Shown: positions 47,319-61,000, numbered from the stretch's first letter. The stretch is 64,000 nt of DNA from Jaapia argillacea MUCL 33604 (GCA_000697665.1 KL197724.1:187991-251990), one strand, 5' to 3'. Notes: generated by a model not told the origin, from the sequence alone. Made by a program: numbers and translations.

Positions 47319-50079
47319 ACTGGTTGTTCATTCCGTCCATTGCATCGTCGTTTGGTTATCATTCGCATCAGTCGTTCCCCGCGGTTTTCGTCGTCACTCA
47401 CCCATCGCATCATGTACTTACCACCCATCACAACACACACGCATCTACTTACGTCTTCGGCCTACTCAATCACGCGCATATATTCAACATATCCTCCCAT
47501 CATCACATCACCTCACAAGTTTCGATACCAAAAGGGACGTCGAACGTCGCTGCATGACTTGCTTTTTCCACTTGGTGTGGAGGGGCAAGGCGGATGCTGG
47601 ACGTTCGCGTTTTTACTCTTTTTACGTTAAGTTATGAGATACCCCTCTCATCCCCCCATCACTTCGACCTTCAGGGAGTCGAACAAAACTGCTCCTTAGG
47701 GAGTGTTTGGTACGGTGGTTTGGTTGGTCGAAGGAAGGCATAGCTTGGTCTTGTTACTGCTGGATGGAGGTTGCTGGAGTCGGTCTCGTTGTTGACAATG
47801 CACGTTCTCAGTTGTTACTCTTGTATTTCCCCCTTTTCGTCTGTTTTGGTTTGTCAGAGTCGTTGTCAAGTTTAGGGTCAAGAACGTTCACGTCTGTATG
47901 CTACTTTATTACCATATGATCAATGAATGAATGGGATGATTCCAATGTTCAATGTTTGTTGGCGGAACCGAACGATTTGAAAGCCTCTCACAGGGATCCT
48001 CATCCAAACGCCACTAAGATCAGTCGACTTGTGTTCACTCAGAATATTCGCCTCTGGACCAGACTAGCCGGGAAGTCGTCCCGTCTCTCAAGCCTAAGTC
48101 AGTACTGGCTTGTGGCCCTGGGTCTCCTCGGCGGTCCGAATGGACGAAATGTCTGTGTCATCCTTAGCTTCAGATGTTTATCTCCTTGCCTCGTTTTCTC
48201 CTCATGTTTAACTGGCATCTTTTGCCGATGTATCCGCTAAGGAGCCTTTCAAGTCGTTATCTCTCTGGGATTGCGACATAACATACGAAACTGAGCTGCC
48301 GCTCTCAGATCCGAATCCTGGAGACTACCTGGGCACTGGTCTAGGATCATTCATCTTGTCAACGACCAATTTCAATAGTGGGTAGTATTCGACTTTGGGT
48401 CCTTCCACAACACCGTGTTGGCCGGACAACTAGCCAGCGGCGCAGGATATCGCATGTTCATTTGTGAAGGGAAGTTCTTTTGCACGAGTCAGTCATTTCA
48501 CCCTTCACAGTCTCCAAACCATCACCTCCGATGACCACCCGGTGCTGAGTCGACCGCATTTTCATAACCGCCCATAGCATGAAACCATCTCCACTCCGAT
48601 GAGAACTATACCAGTTGTTCACCTGCTGGATTCTTGCCCCATCTGCGCAGCCGCAGATGCAGCCTGAAAATTTGTGCACCCTCGGACAGTCGTACCAGCC
48701 ACCCGGTTTTACGTCTCACCTGGAGTTTGTTCAATCTGCGCTGGAAAGTCCCATCCCAAATGATTCAGCACGATTGATACACTCCTCAGCCTTTTGTTTC
48801 TCCCAGCCAGCCTATCTGATGGTGTTCCCTTTCCTTATGGTTATGTTGGAAATGCGACTCGTGTTCCGATTTCTCGGAGAGAATCTCTTTGACAAGGACC
48901 TTGCTTCTAGTGGTTTCCTTTACCCCGCATTATTGTCGATCTGTTCTGCGCACCGGCAAAGTCCTAGAGGCAGCAGTGACTAGCGCTGTTTGGCTGTAGC
49001 TGAGTAATCTCTCGTCTTGTAGAAGGAGTCTTATGCTCTCGGGGCCGACAATCGCCGCAGGCATAGACCTTGCATGTGTGCGTGGTACTAATGATTCCAC
49101 AATCGGTTTCTCTGTCAGGTGGTCGATCCACATGGACTACGGTAAGTAGACCCTACCTTTGCACAACTCTAAAATCTGCTGCCCGTCTCCCTATTCCCAT
49201 CGACCCGAGGTAGAGGCTTGTAAACTCTTGGAATGTAGAGGAGGATCTTATCAAGGCGCTTATTTGTCGGTAGGCCGCCTCCCGCATCTCCATCGGATAT
49301 CCGTGGCTCAGAAATGTTTTCTTTCCCCTGCGTTACTCTTACAGCACATATGTCAATCTGGATCTCTCCTGCCCGAAACCTTACAAGGGTAGTCTGGAGC
49401 TGACTAGAAGGAGACTGTGGTTATCTTGTCTTCGCCTAAGTCTGATCCGGAGTTTAGCAACAACACATGGGAGGGCACGTTTCTTTAAATCATCTTGATT
49501 ATCGCCCAGACTTAAAGTCATCCTTCAGTGGAATCTATATCCGTATCGCGGTACATCGTCGGCCGGGTTGGAGGATTGTTTACCGTATGTCTGTTTTTCC
49601 TCCTCATCCTTCTCTTTGTCTGGCTTGCTCTGATTCCACCGTCGACCTTGTCCTCTCCCATTGCATTTCAGGGCACTTGTCCCTGGCCCCCCGGAATGAA
49701 TGGTTCCGAGTCGATTGACAGAGAAGTTACCCCACAATGCGATGAAAATCGAAGCTAGACGTTGAGGTACGAGGGCAAGAAGCTGTCGATCAGTCGATAT
49801 GGTTCCGACTTCTTCCAGGCTAAGAAGCAAGGTCGAACTCTGATATAGATCTGTTCGGGTGAGAATGGGAGGAAGGTTTTGGGAGTCGGGTTGCTTGATC
49901 TGATCTGGGGTGATTTCCTGATATAGTCCCCTCACTGACAGGTTGCTTGATTGGCAGGTACTTAGGTCCCAATATTCACTCTCAATCGGACCTATCAGTA
50001 TGAACGAAGAATATTACTGAACACACTCGTGCAATGCTGACATCCTTCTGTTTTGCTGAACAGTGACGATCTGCACTGT
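47319..50079. other. Gene-poor region between inverted F-box modules, right part
   Basis: 2.8 kb. Pyrimidine-rich 3' flank of the disordered-protein gene, then scattered open frames. One at 49528-49758 contains a strong hydrophobic stretch (GGLFTVCLFFLLILLFVWLA) but lacks linked exons. No gene called. Confidence 0.4.
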
Positions 50080-52520
50080 TCGACTTTAAGGAAACGGCCT
50101 CCTGAAGGGAGGTTGGGCAGCAGTCGGGCGTCGCATACCAAAAGCAAGGCGATGCTATTCGAAGGTCGTTCGACTTCAAAGGCATTGATACTCTCTTTCT
50201 CAGCATCACCCTGGGGCGATTCGCCTGGCTCCGCCCGTATTTGGATTCCGCGACAAATACAGGACGTCAAATGTGGCGAGTAGGAGCGCAACATCGAACC
50301 CTGTAAGAATGAGGAGAGGGTAAGATGACATGGTTGTAAGCCATTCTTCGCTGCTTGCACGACATCGGTTTGGATACGTGGAGGGCAGAGCCGCACAGCT
50401 CCACCATGAAAACATCTACCGGACGTGTGGAGGCGTCAGGTTGTCTGACCACCCATGATTTAGCATGTCTGGGATGAAATTTATCCACCGACACCACGAA
50501 TGCTGAGGCACGGGTACCCTGGCCACGGATATGCCGGTCTCAAGGCTCAAATGGCCTCTGAATCGAAACCACTGGTATTTTGCGAAGTGACGAAGTCAAA
50601 TTTACACAGAGGCGACAAACCGACATAGGTCTCTTATTATTTTTTGAGATGAGCTCCATATACCATGGGTCGGCCTTGAAAACTGTCGCACGAAGAGATA
50701 ACTTGCTGGGCTGTGCCTATTCAGGTCCAGGGGAAACGACAAGAATGTAGATTGGAACAGATGTGAATAGAGCGAAGATTCCTTCGTTTAAAACTGCGTA
50801 ACCAGCTGGTTACTCCAGATATTGGATGCAGAAAGCCCATCAGTTGTTTGAGAGCTTGGTTGAGAGGAAGGAAAATGGTGTCACATTGTGACGGTGGTCA
50901 CAACTTATCTCTTTCCAACAAACCGCTCCTGACTTGCATATCGCCCATGGGTTTCGCCGATCTCCCACCAGAATTACTCCCCGCGATGTTGAGGCACCTC
51001 GACAAGAAGGACCTCGCCAGCATATGCCAGCTGTGTCGGATAACCAAGGACGAGGGAGAGCGGCAACTGTACCGATCCCTGGTCGTCGCTCGGCCCTGCC
51101 CCAGTACAGATGGCCTCCTACTCACACTCTCCAGAGTTTCTCGGATATCCAGCAAAGTCCGAAAGCTCAACTTGGCGTATTCGTCACAACTTCCCTTCCT
51201 CCACACTGTCATGGCGAACCTCACTGGATTGGAGACCTTGCATCTCATGAACTTCCAAAGCATGGGATCCTGTCAAATGCTACAGGATTTCGTCTGCATT
51301 CTTTGCAGATATTCATTTCGTTTGCGGACACACTCTCTTCGCAATGTGACGCATATGACGTGCCCTGCAGTTTCCGAATTTCTCTCCATTCACGTCGAGC
51401 TCCGTGACCTGTCCAGTTATACGGACACCATTTCTCCCACCCCCCTACCCACTTTGCCCTTATCCCCCCTCGACACCCTTAACATTGGGATCGAAAGTGT
51501 GCCAGCATTTACATCTTCGCGACACATCTCGCGTTTGCGGGTTACTTTTGGAGCTTCCCCTGTCGCAGACTCTGCCATCGATGCACTTGGCAATCTACGC
51601 GACACCCTCGTCGTCCTTGGTCTCGAGAGGCGCACCTCCGTTCCAACTCGCACTCCTGTTGACCATTTGTCGAGCATGGCTCATGTCCTCCCCAATATCG
51701 TTGTTCTGACCATGTACGACGACCACATCTATAGCACCTTTGTGAGTATTTTATGAAGCTCTTCGATTTATGTCATCACTTTCCTCGTTCAGCACAATGG
51801 ATCTTCAGGTCTCAGTGTGATAAACGACGTTGTCGACGCCATTTCCAAATTTACTCGACTGAGGGTATTTGTCTGGTTCGATAGCGACTATATTTACTGG
51901 ACACTATCACTCTTGAAATCAATCGGCGCACGTGATATCCCTGATCCTGCTCAATCCATTTTCGACGCTTGCCCATCCCTCCTGCGCCTCACGTTGCCCG
52001 CGGAGCCCAGTAGTCAGTTCACCTACTTGACTTTCACCAGATCCTCGAGTCGGGATGAACCTCTCAATCAAATTGGTATCAGGGATTCCCTGATACGTCT
52101 CAATTGGAACAAAATCAACTTCTTCGATTAAGGTTAGTTTCTCCCGCTGCGTAGTTCCACCAACTATTCGCATCTGCTTTCTATTTTACCAGATTTCCAC
52201 CTATCCCTTTTCCTTTTGGAATCAAATTTTATCCATGTAGCTTGAACGCATCGGGGTGAACTCGGGCCACTCGTTGCCGCAATTTTACTTGATCTTGGAG
52301 ATAATCGTCAACCACCAATGCGCCTGGGCGAGCTGGTAATAAAATCAACGGATGGTATTCACCTGTTTGCGGCTTGCGACGATGTCTAGTTCAACCATAT
52401 TGGTGATTGGCCTCCTTGGGAGTGCTTGGTCGCCAGAGTGCTCAAACAGTCAGATGTCACAAAACACTTGTTTGCGAAAGCGTCAAGTATATCGACGCAG
52501 ATATTGAATGAAGAAAGTCC
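50080..52520. repeat. Segmental duplication, module C (inverted copy)
   Basis: Inverted relative to A and B: the TCCACCATGAAAACATC block is at 50400 on the plus strand, then the upstream region (50640-50946), the F-box gene, and the LVARVLKQSD remnant (52410-52470). The block is more diverged than A is from B, so C is either older or free of gene conversion. Boundaries approximate. Confidence 0.7.
50947..52131 (+). CDS. F-box-like protein, module C
   Basis: Exons 50947-51741 and 51793-52131 encode 377 residues. F-box MGFADLPPELLPAMLRHLDK and KDLASICQLCRITKDEGERQ, LRR-like segments, and the C-terminal exon with FDACPSLLRLTLPAEPSSQF ending in WNKINFFD. The start is set by homology with A and B; an in-frame ATG at 50848 lies in sequence that is non-coding in the other modules. 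The frame is intact. Predicted SCF adaptor. Confidence 0.8.
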
Positions 52521-53017
52521 TCAAATAGTAGGGACAAATACAGAGGTACTACCGTGGCCCATCCATCCGTACGATACGGAAACCTGACCATGATACGAGG
52601 ATATCGAGGTATCGAGATAATTAGTATGGGCTCACCGGGAAGCCGAGAAGTGGCTCGTAATCGACATCGATTCCTTGAGGGAAAGGGAAAGGAACGCGTG
52701 CAGGTACGACAACGAAAGTTGAGGAAGGACCAGAACTTCCAAGCGAAACAAATATGGACGAAGAAGGTGTGCACAAGGTCTGCAGATGCATGATCGGTCA
52801 TCCAGAAAATTGAAAAGCACGTTCTCTCGAATGTCCTGCAACCCGGAGAACCTCAAAAAGATCTCAAACTTGACTCCTAGGGTGATCATGAGGAGTATTC
52901 CATTGGTGAGCTGGAAGAAGGTCCCAGAACGGGAGTGTGGCGGCCATCATGGCATGAGATGATGGGACGAAAGTACTACGCGTTGGAACTTCGATGTAGT
53001 TCTTCCCTCCCACCATC
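52521..53017. other. Intergenic spacer between F-box genes C and D
   Basis: About 500 bases; short frames on both strands without features. Presumed promoter of F-box gene D. Confidence 0.4.
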
Positions 53018-54387
53018 ATGGCCAACGCTGACTTCATGACTAGCCACCTTCCCACATTCTGGAAATTCCCAACCGAAATTTACGGACGTATTTTTGAGCA
53101 ATTGCCTGCTACTGATGTGTCCAGAATGTGTAGACTGAGCTCAACCGCCCAGGGCGAAGCTGAGCGTCTGCTCTACCAGCGGATCCATCTCGGGATATTG
53201 TCCATCGAAAGGACTATCCGATTCTTCGAAACCATCTCAGAAACTTCTCGGGTCGCCCGTTTAGTTAAGGATTTGAACATGCCAGTATCAGGATGGCACT
53301 CGTCCATCATGGACCTATTGACGAAATCTATCCCTCGACTCGTCGGGCTGAAGTTCTTAACAATGGAGTATCTTCCCATTATGGCCCTCCCCCTAGTGCC
53401 GCCACTTTTCCACGTTCTCGAGTCGTCTCCCTTTCGTCTGGAGCGATTGACTCTGGAGAAGTTTGGATTCCACGATGTCAGTGCTTTCTTACTCGCCCAG
53501 CCCACTATCCGAGAATGGAGGCACATCGACCGCCCGGATTCGAAAACACCAGTACTCAATACTCCCTTTCGAGACGATTTCTTGCCTTGCCTTGAGGCCG
53601 TCGACGTCGACTCTGAACTGCTACTCTCCTTCGCTTCCTCACGTCCCATCTCACGCATACGCATCACACTTTCCGACATATCGGACGTGGACAGGGATGT
53701 CTCCACGATCGACTCCCTGGGGAAATACAGGGGCACTCTCAGGACCGTGATCTTGAAGAGGACGTTCAGTGGTTATCACTTTCCACTCGTCGATCACGTC
53801 CATCGCCGAGCATGCGATTTGTTGAGTCGCCTGGCACTTGTGCTACCTAATCTCACCGTTTTGGCATTTCAAGACGATTGGATGACCGCCGATCACGTAA
53901 GTGGTCTGAGGTCTAACCCGGCTCTTATTCCTTATGTTGATCGTCTCGCAGCCTACGCACCCAGATCAAGTCGAATCGCTTTCCGAATTCCTTCATGCGT
54001 TGTCCAAACTCTCTGGCTTGGAAGTTTTCTTGCTCTATGGCCATTACGCTTGCCATCCTAGTTCCCTTTGGTGGACCATTTGGGATAACAATTGGACCAC
54101 CGTCGATCGTGTCCACATCTTTGTGAAAGCTTGTCCATCCCTCCGACTTGTCCTAACGCCGGTATCGCGTGATGAATGGGATGCAGTGGCCTATGAGCGG
54201 GACGCGGATCAGCAGATGAAATTGGTGCCGTTGGACTGGATGGATAACTACTTCCCCTCCGTATTGTTCAGTCTGGATTGTCATAACACTACGCTCAGTG
54301 AGTCTCGAATCGAAATCACAATCTTCATTACATTGACTGATTGCATGGTTCTCAGGGACGATGCTACAGCATTGGTTACATCCTTAA
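53018..54387 (+). CDS. F-box-like protein D (divergent family member)
   Basis: Exons 53018-53896, 53952-54297, 54356-54387 encode 418 residues. F-box near residues 15-55 (FPTEIYGRIFEQLPATDVSR, then MCRLSSTAQGEAERLLYQRI), LRR-like repeats, an intron after AFQDDWMTADH at the same place as in A-C, and the family tail motif (VKACPSLRLVLTPVSRDEWD). The third intron (GTGAGT, ACTGAT branch, CTCAG acceptor, 58 nt) gives a short last exon ending MLQHWLHP. If it is retained, the frame instead stops at 54404 after a different ~35-residue tail. Sequence is far from modules A-C, so this is an older paralogue. Confidence 0.75.
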
Positions 54388-54819
54388 ACTGGACTTATCT
54401 GTAGCTGGCTGCACAAGGATTCACCTTGCGCCTCATCTCTTCGACTTCAGACGAATAAGATTTCATCAAGGTGGTGTGCCATGTAGCTATGTGATACTAC
54501 TAACAGTCCCCTTTCAGTTGGTTTTCGAAAAATTTTAGTGCAAAGGACTCTAACTACCCCTGGGTAACACATTCTATCCGATCCCTCCCATAATGGCAGT
54601 TTCGACGACAGTCGAATTTGAACATCATACTCGCCGAGAACCCTCCCGGAAGCACTCGCTTCCCCTCTTGTGGCTCCTTGGAGGCAACTGAACTCCGGCG
54701 CATCTTTCCTCAGACGCGATACAGCATTTTCGCCTTTAGAGTGCGTGGTTGTCTAGTCGCGGTACACCGCCCAGTGTACACCGTGCGACTAGGACGGAGG
54801 TGTGGCTTTTCGTAGACGA
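54388..54819. other. Intergenic spacer between convergent F-box genes D and E
   Basis: 432 bases containing the 3' flanks of both genes. No coding or structural signal recognised. Confidence 0.4.
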
Positions 54820-56033
54820 TCACATCGTTCTCCACGCAAGTCGGATGAAATTTCTATCCAACGTAACGGTGTGGAGTTCTTCATCCGCCATACGTTCGAA
54901 TCCAACGTAGTCGTAGGATGTCTGATTGGCGGGGATTGCGACGAGGTTCAGTGATGGACATGCAGCCATGAATAGGTCGCCAATCTCGTCGCAAACGCGT
55001 CCACGCCAGAGTCGATACCATGTCGAAAATCTATGGTTAAAATCTGGGCGATGGAGGAGGATACTCTTCAATCTTGTGAACTGAGATATGGCTGTCAGGA
55101 TGTCGTCGACGGTGTCTGCGTGGTCTCGGGACAGCGGCTTTTGTCACACCCTAGTAGTCAGGATACAAAAACTCGCAGAGAAAGGCAAAGACTCACAATC
55201 AGTCCAAGCCGCTGATCTGAAAGAACGAGGACGTGCAAATTTGGGAGCGTTTCAGCGAGCTTAGTCAATACTTCGCTGGTGCGAGTGCTCTCCAGCACGG
55301 AGAACCTGCGCTCCAAATCCAAGACTCTGAGGGTCCGCCGAAACTTGGAGAGCGACTCAATGACAGAGAAGACTGAAGGACCTTCATTTTCCTGCCCAAA
55401 TGGTATTCGCATCCTAGAGATAGGTCGCGATGAAGCAAAGGCCCGAATCAAGTGCGGATGAATATGGACCACCTCAACGCGAGGTAAAAGATCAGATGGC
55501 GGAGAATTGAGGACCTCGCCTTCTGTATGAGTCCAATCCAGGATGTCCGGCTGCGAATGAAGGAGAGGGAGCGTGTCCGCGAACCTGAATCCGAGCAACG
55601 AAAGTCGAGATAGGCGGAAGGGTGCAGCGTGGAGAGTTTGGAAGAGACGCTGAATCGGCATCTCGGCAAGGTGAGTCGAATGAGCTTGAAAGACGACCGT
55701 CAAATCCGTGAGGTTGACGAGTTGCGTAAATGCGCTCGCAACCAGATCCAACACGGATAGCATCCAAGGAGAGACCTGGAGATGGAAGGCCTCGATCTTT
55801 TCTGCTATTCGGGGGACATTGGCGATGGTGCGTAGTAATGCAATGCCGCTTTCTCTTCCCCATGGTGCATCGACACAAGTGTAAAGTGTGCGTTCAGCTT
55901 CTACTCTCGCAGCTTTACATAGTCTGCACACCCTAGCTTTTTGACGAGGAGGGAGGTACTGAAAGACCTCCCCGAGTAATTCGGTTGGCAGTTTAGCAGA
56001 AGCGGGAGGCTTTGCGTTAGGTCGATACGTCAT
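54820..56033 (-). CDS. F-box-like protein E (divergent family member)
   Basis: Exons (minus) 55197-56033 and 54820-55137 encode 384 residues. F-box at ~12-50 (LPTELLGEVFQYLPPRQKAR, then VCRLCKAARVEAERTLYTCV), LRR-like middle (LVNLTDLTVVFQ, FRLSRLSLLGFRF), and the shared late motif FMAACPSLNLVAIPANQTSY. The 59-nt intron has a CTGACTA branch and an unusual AAAAG acceptor, chosen because it alone keeps frame. The start at 56033 (MTYRPNAKPP) is preferred; in-frame ATGs at 56078 and 56120 would add 15 or 29 residues without family support. It faces gene D tail to tail. Confidence 0.75.
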
Positions 56034-58025
56034 AGCTGCCAGTTTCTGGCAAGCACCAAAGTGACTGAGAGGCGCCATTTGAGTACAATGGATCAAACTT
56101 ACAAGCAGTTTGTATTCCACTGAGAAAGGGTGGAACAGTGTAGACTCTGTGGGGAGATGTCAAGGACGCGTGGTGCGACAAACCAGTTATGAATAGGAGG
56201 TGCCAGAGACTCTGGAATATCGGATCGTGGAGATTGAGCGCCGAAACCTCAATGGTGCCCAACAAGCGCCCATCGTGAAAGCAGTGGAATTCGTCAGGAC
56301 ACAGGACCTCATCAGCTGGGCAAGTAGGCCCCCTGCCACCGTCGACAGATTCATGGGACGAAATGCTACTTTTAAACAAAGGGTTTCATGAATCAAACAC
56401 TTCAACTTGGACGACGCTTGCATAGGCGATAATAAAGCCCCCGTTGCGAAAGGTGCATTCTAAGAGTGTTTGATCCCACTGCTACGCTCACAATAAGTAG
56501 CCTGAGTTGCCGCTACTCCCTCAAGGAAGTCGTGCATCGAAGAGCTGTATTAAGATTTTATATAAGGCCACTTGCGCTGAACCTAGCACCAGTGGTCAAT
56601 CACGTTGCTCAAAGGGGGGAGGATGGCAGAGTCCCTACCTCGACGTCAACACGATCAGGAAAGGTGTCCGCGAATATTGGCCTGTCAAAGGTTCCCCTTG
56701 CTTGTTCGACTTCACCTTCAGTAGCACTGCTGTGCATGATAAAGGGAGTTGGCCACAGGTTCTGCACAGCACAGCAGAGGGGAAGAATTATTCAAAAATG
56801 AGTGATAGAATGAGCGGAGTCTTCTGGCAGCAAGAGCCAGAAGAAATTGTTGCAAGTCTTAGTCTGGACGACGATGGATGAGCGCCTCCAGATTGGCAAA
56901 AGCGGCGAGTGAATCCTGCGAGAGGGTGAGACCAGATTTACCGAGTTCTCGTGGTCATCAATGAGGGCGAGATGTCTGAGATTTGGCACTTCTGGTGCAA
57001 CCATGTCCAAGAGGGGTGTCATTGAGTTTGAAACAGAGTTGTACCCGTGGGTGCTTTGGAGAAGGAGAACTGAGGTAGGTGAGGATTCTAGGACCATCAC
57101 CATTCTTGCGAGGTTGGGCAGAAATCCATGGGGGCATGAATAGTCATTGGATTCCGAGTGAGTCCAAGTTAGGAGAATGAGAGGTTTATGTCATGGAGTG
57201 TCGCGAGTCAGACTGAGAATATCGAAGCTCAGTAGCCAATACACAGGGTAAAGGCTCTCCATTCGACTGTGTCGTCGGACCACGCAAATTCGGGACGGTG
57301 GCCAAAATCAGGTCCTGCGGGGAGAGGAGATATTCTGTAGGATCTTCGATTAATAGCTTGAAGATGGAGACACGTTCCACCAGAGCGGCCTTGGTGCTTT
57401 GGGGTCGGAGAGAATAGCTTCGCTACTCTGGGTCAATATCGGTTAAAAGCGTGATAGAGTATCCACGTTACTTCGCGTTTGAATGATAGGCACGCTTAGC
57501 AGGCTAAGCACAATGATTCTATGCTCCACGTCAACTGGCAACGGGCTGGTGGTCAATAAATCATTAGAATCGGAGCTAAGCTGTGAATGGAGCAGCGCCG
57601 GTCCTAAATATGATCACATATCCTGGAAATTAGGCAAGGCAAGTAACTTGCGAACAGTTCCAATCACGCGCTTGTTGACTCAGACCAGGCATTGAATCTG
57701 TCTGCATGGCGGCAAGTTGTAGGTCGGTAAGCAACTATAATTACTGTATGACACACTGCCAGGATGTCGATATGCTGCGTTCTCTATGTTTTGGTTCGGA
57801 GACGGCAATCACCTAGTCACGGTCCACTGCTAACTTTGAGCGCTGCTGACTGGCGCTCGTTTCCGAGCCTTGTATGTCTACATCTGCCTCTGTATCTCAT
57901 TTCTTTACCGCTGTCTTCTAGATCTTGGCTTGCGAACAATCTGTATCCTTATTCCCTGCAAACCGATTCCCAACAACTCGCTCAAGTTGATCTGCAGCAC
58001 AAACTGCACTGTATCATATCATACG
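56034..58025. other. Gene-poor region
   Basis: 2 kb upstream of both F-box gene E and the SQS1-like gene. Only short unremarkable frames. The last 200 bases before 58026 are pyrimidine-rich and probably hold the SQS1 promoter and leader. Confidence 0.45.
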
Positions 58026-61000
58026 ATGCCTAGAAACAATCGCGGTGGTCGAGGATCTGGAGGCTCTCCCCGGGGATCAAATGGCCGAGGGGGACGAGGA
58101 GGACGGGGAGGCAGAGGAGGCGGGCGTGGAGGAGGCAGAGGCAGGGGTCTGGGTTTCGCAGATGATGAGATGGACTTTGTCGTCCAGCTTTGGCGGGAAG
58201 GTGTGTAGTTATCCTTTTTGCCGCTCGCCCAAATCCTATACCTGGCTACATCGTTATGAGCACCCGTGTCTTGAAGTTAGAGCTCTTGGGACAAGAGATC
58301 GATTCTTTTTTGCCTATCTTATTCTTCCGCCTTTTCCAATGATCGTTCGGCCACCTCTGTTAACATTTGTGTCAAGATCGTTTCTGTCCTTTACTCATGC
58401 ACGCTTAGACAACCCGCGCTCCGGATACAACAGCTCTGGGGGCCGAGGACGAGGTGGAACCTCCAATTCTGCCTCAGGTACAGCTACACCCAATAACAAC
58501 AGGGGTGGCGCCACGACACCCCGCGGCCGTGATCGAGGCAGAGGAGGAGGAGGTTATGACTCTCCGCGAGGCGGGTACGATGCTTCTCGTGGCCGTGGAG
58601 GCTACGATTCTCCTCGTGGTCGTGGAGGGTATGATTCTCCCCGAGGCCGTGGACGGAAACCCATGAGTGGTTCCTCAAATGCACCGCTTTCAAAATTGTT
58701 GTGGCAAGATAGGCCTTACTTGAAACCGATTGTGTTTGTGAGATCGGAGAACACTCCGACGTTGTTTACGCTGGAAGAAGACATTTTGCAAGCTGTGTCT
58801 GACGAAGTTGGTCAGTCCTTTTTTTTTTGCCACACATGTGCCGCTCTATATCTTTGCTCGACAATCTTGCCAAACTAACGGGCAATTTCATGTTGTGGTC
58901 ATATGGCTCGATGCTGACACTATTGCACTTCAGAGGATGGAGACGAAAATCACGTCCCTACCGCAGCGCGCGTTGCTCGTGTCTTCGAAGGCAATTACCC
59001 CCACCATCCTCCACTCATACCTTCAGATAAAGGCGGGAATCACAATGCCGATGGCGACGACGAACATTTAGAAGAGATCGATTTCGCCGATATGGGAAAG
59101 ATTAGGGAGGAAGTTGAGGCTATCGTCGTCTCCCAACGTTCAGAGGTCGAAGTGGGAGGAAAGATGAATGGAGACAAGTTCGTGATGGTTGATCAAACCA
59201 AAGAACAACAAGGATTCCTAGGTTTCTACGTGGACACAACCCCTACTCCCGCTCCCGCTCCTGTAGCTGGGCCCAGTGCAAGTGCAAGTGGAAGGAAGAA
59301 CGGAGGTCAGATCGCTGTGAACCGTGTGGGTGGTGGGTCTTCGTTGCTCGGTGAGCACAAACAGGAGAAGACGGTGACTGTCGTGAAGTTTGATGTCAAG
59401 AAAGGAGTTGATGGTGAAGGGAAGAAGAAGAAAGGGGCCGTGAGGGTCGTGGAAGAGGTGGTGGAGGTGAAAGAAAGCGAAGAGTTTTTGGGATTTTTCG
59501 TGGATACTGAGCCTGCGCCTATTGTGAGGGTGAGGAGGGGGACCAGGGGTGGGATCGCGGTGGATAGGGTGGGCGGAGGCACTTTGCTTGGTGAGTATAA
59601 AGGGAACTCGGGGAAGAACGGAGCAAGCGTGAGTGGAGGAGGTGGAGGAGGCAGGCAGGCAGATGACGATACGATCGTCTACGTCGCGCCTCATCCTCAT
59701 CCCCACCCCCATGAGACAGGCGCTCCCGTATTCTCTACTCCCGCTCCTCTTTCCGACGAAGGGGAGGAGAGCGACGAAGGAGAGAATGACGGCGACACCG
59801 ATATGGGAATGAAGCCGGAGGTGGAAATGACGGCGGATATGGACGGGGAATTGGAGGTGATGGTGGAAGAGAAGTTACAATTAGACGTGGAAACGGACTT
59901 GGAGTTCGCTGAGGCAATTCCCTCAGTTTCTGGAGGCCCTATCCAACCAATCACATCGATGATCCCTCTATCCAGCGAACCTTCAATACGTGATGCCTCA
60001 GGTTCCCTCGCACCGCCAGCGTCGAACCTTCCTCCTCCTAACTTTTCCTCCGTTTCCTTTAACTTCCCTCCTCCCTCTTCTCCCGCTGAACGACCACAAT
60101 ACACTCCTCGTCCCAAAGCCCTGCTTACCCCGCGTCGGGTGTTGAAGAGCAGGGTCAAATCTAAAGGGAAGGGGAAAGGGAAGGGAAAGGCGAAGGGAAA
60201 GGAAAAGGTATTTGGAATGTTCGGCGCTGCTGCTGCCAGGGAGGATAAGAGGCTGTGGGATGAAAGTGGGAAGGAATTGGATCCCAAGAGGGAGGAGCAA
60301 AGGAGAGGAGACTCGGATGTCGATTGGGGGAGTACGAGTGAGAGTGAGGAGGGCTCGGAACACTATGGGATTGGCGCGGAGGGTATGGATGTGGACCCTG
60401 AGTTGGATTTGAGTGCGGAGGTTATGAGGAGGTTCGTACAAGGCGTTAGTGGAGATTTTGTGACTATGGATGATCTCATGGATGCGGAGAGGATCAGGCG
60501 AGAAGATGAAGAGGAGGAGGAGGAGGAGGAGGAGGGTGCTCGAGGGAGTGGAAGTGGAGGGAGTGAAAGCGATGACGAAGACGACAAAGAAGTGGAAGGC
60601 GTGTTTGTTCAAGAGGAACGCAAGCTGGTGGCTGAAGCCATAGGGGTCTTAGATCCGGGAGTGGACGAAGAGGAAGATGGGGAAGAAGAGGATGAGGAGG
60701 AGAGTGATAGTGGTGATTCTGACGAAGAAGACCAATCCCCACGACGGGGATTCCAAGCTCGTTTGGAGCGCGTTCGCCAGCGTAGTAAGGGTAAGCAGGT
60801 TGCCGACTCGCCGATTGCCCTTGCCGATGAGGATGAAGAGATGAGTGGTGAAGACGACTTTGACAAGGTATTTACATGGGACGACGACGACGACGACGAG
60901 TTGGGTCTGATTCAGGTGGGTTTGCCAAATATTCTTGACTTCAAAATCCTTACTTTGTTCCCTATGTTCACGTGTAGGACCTCATTGATGAGAACCCGGA

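Noticed and set aside
40773-49758. Fragments of seven-transmembrane receptor genes (hydrophobic stretches at 40870-41000, 43300-43900, 44200-44260, 49560-49640)
   Set aside because: The stretches are in different frames, cannot be joined by plausible splice sites, and show no family motif; short hydrophobic runs are expected by chance in pyrimidine-rich DNA.
34500-52520. F-box modules as a transposable element
   Set aside because: No transposase, reverse transcriptase, terminal repeats or target-site duplications were seen; segmental duplication explains the pattern.
60874-60902. GAC microsatellite
   Set aside because: It is only a handful of GAC codons inside the acidic coding tract of SQS1.
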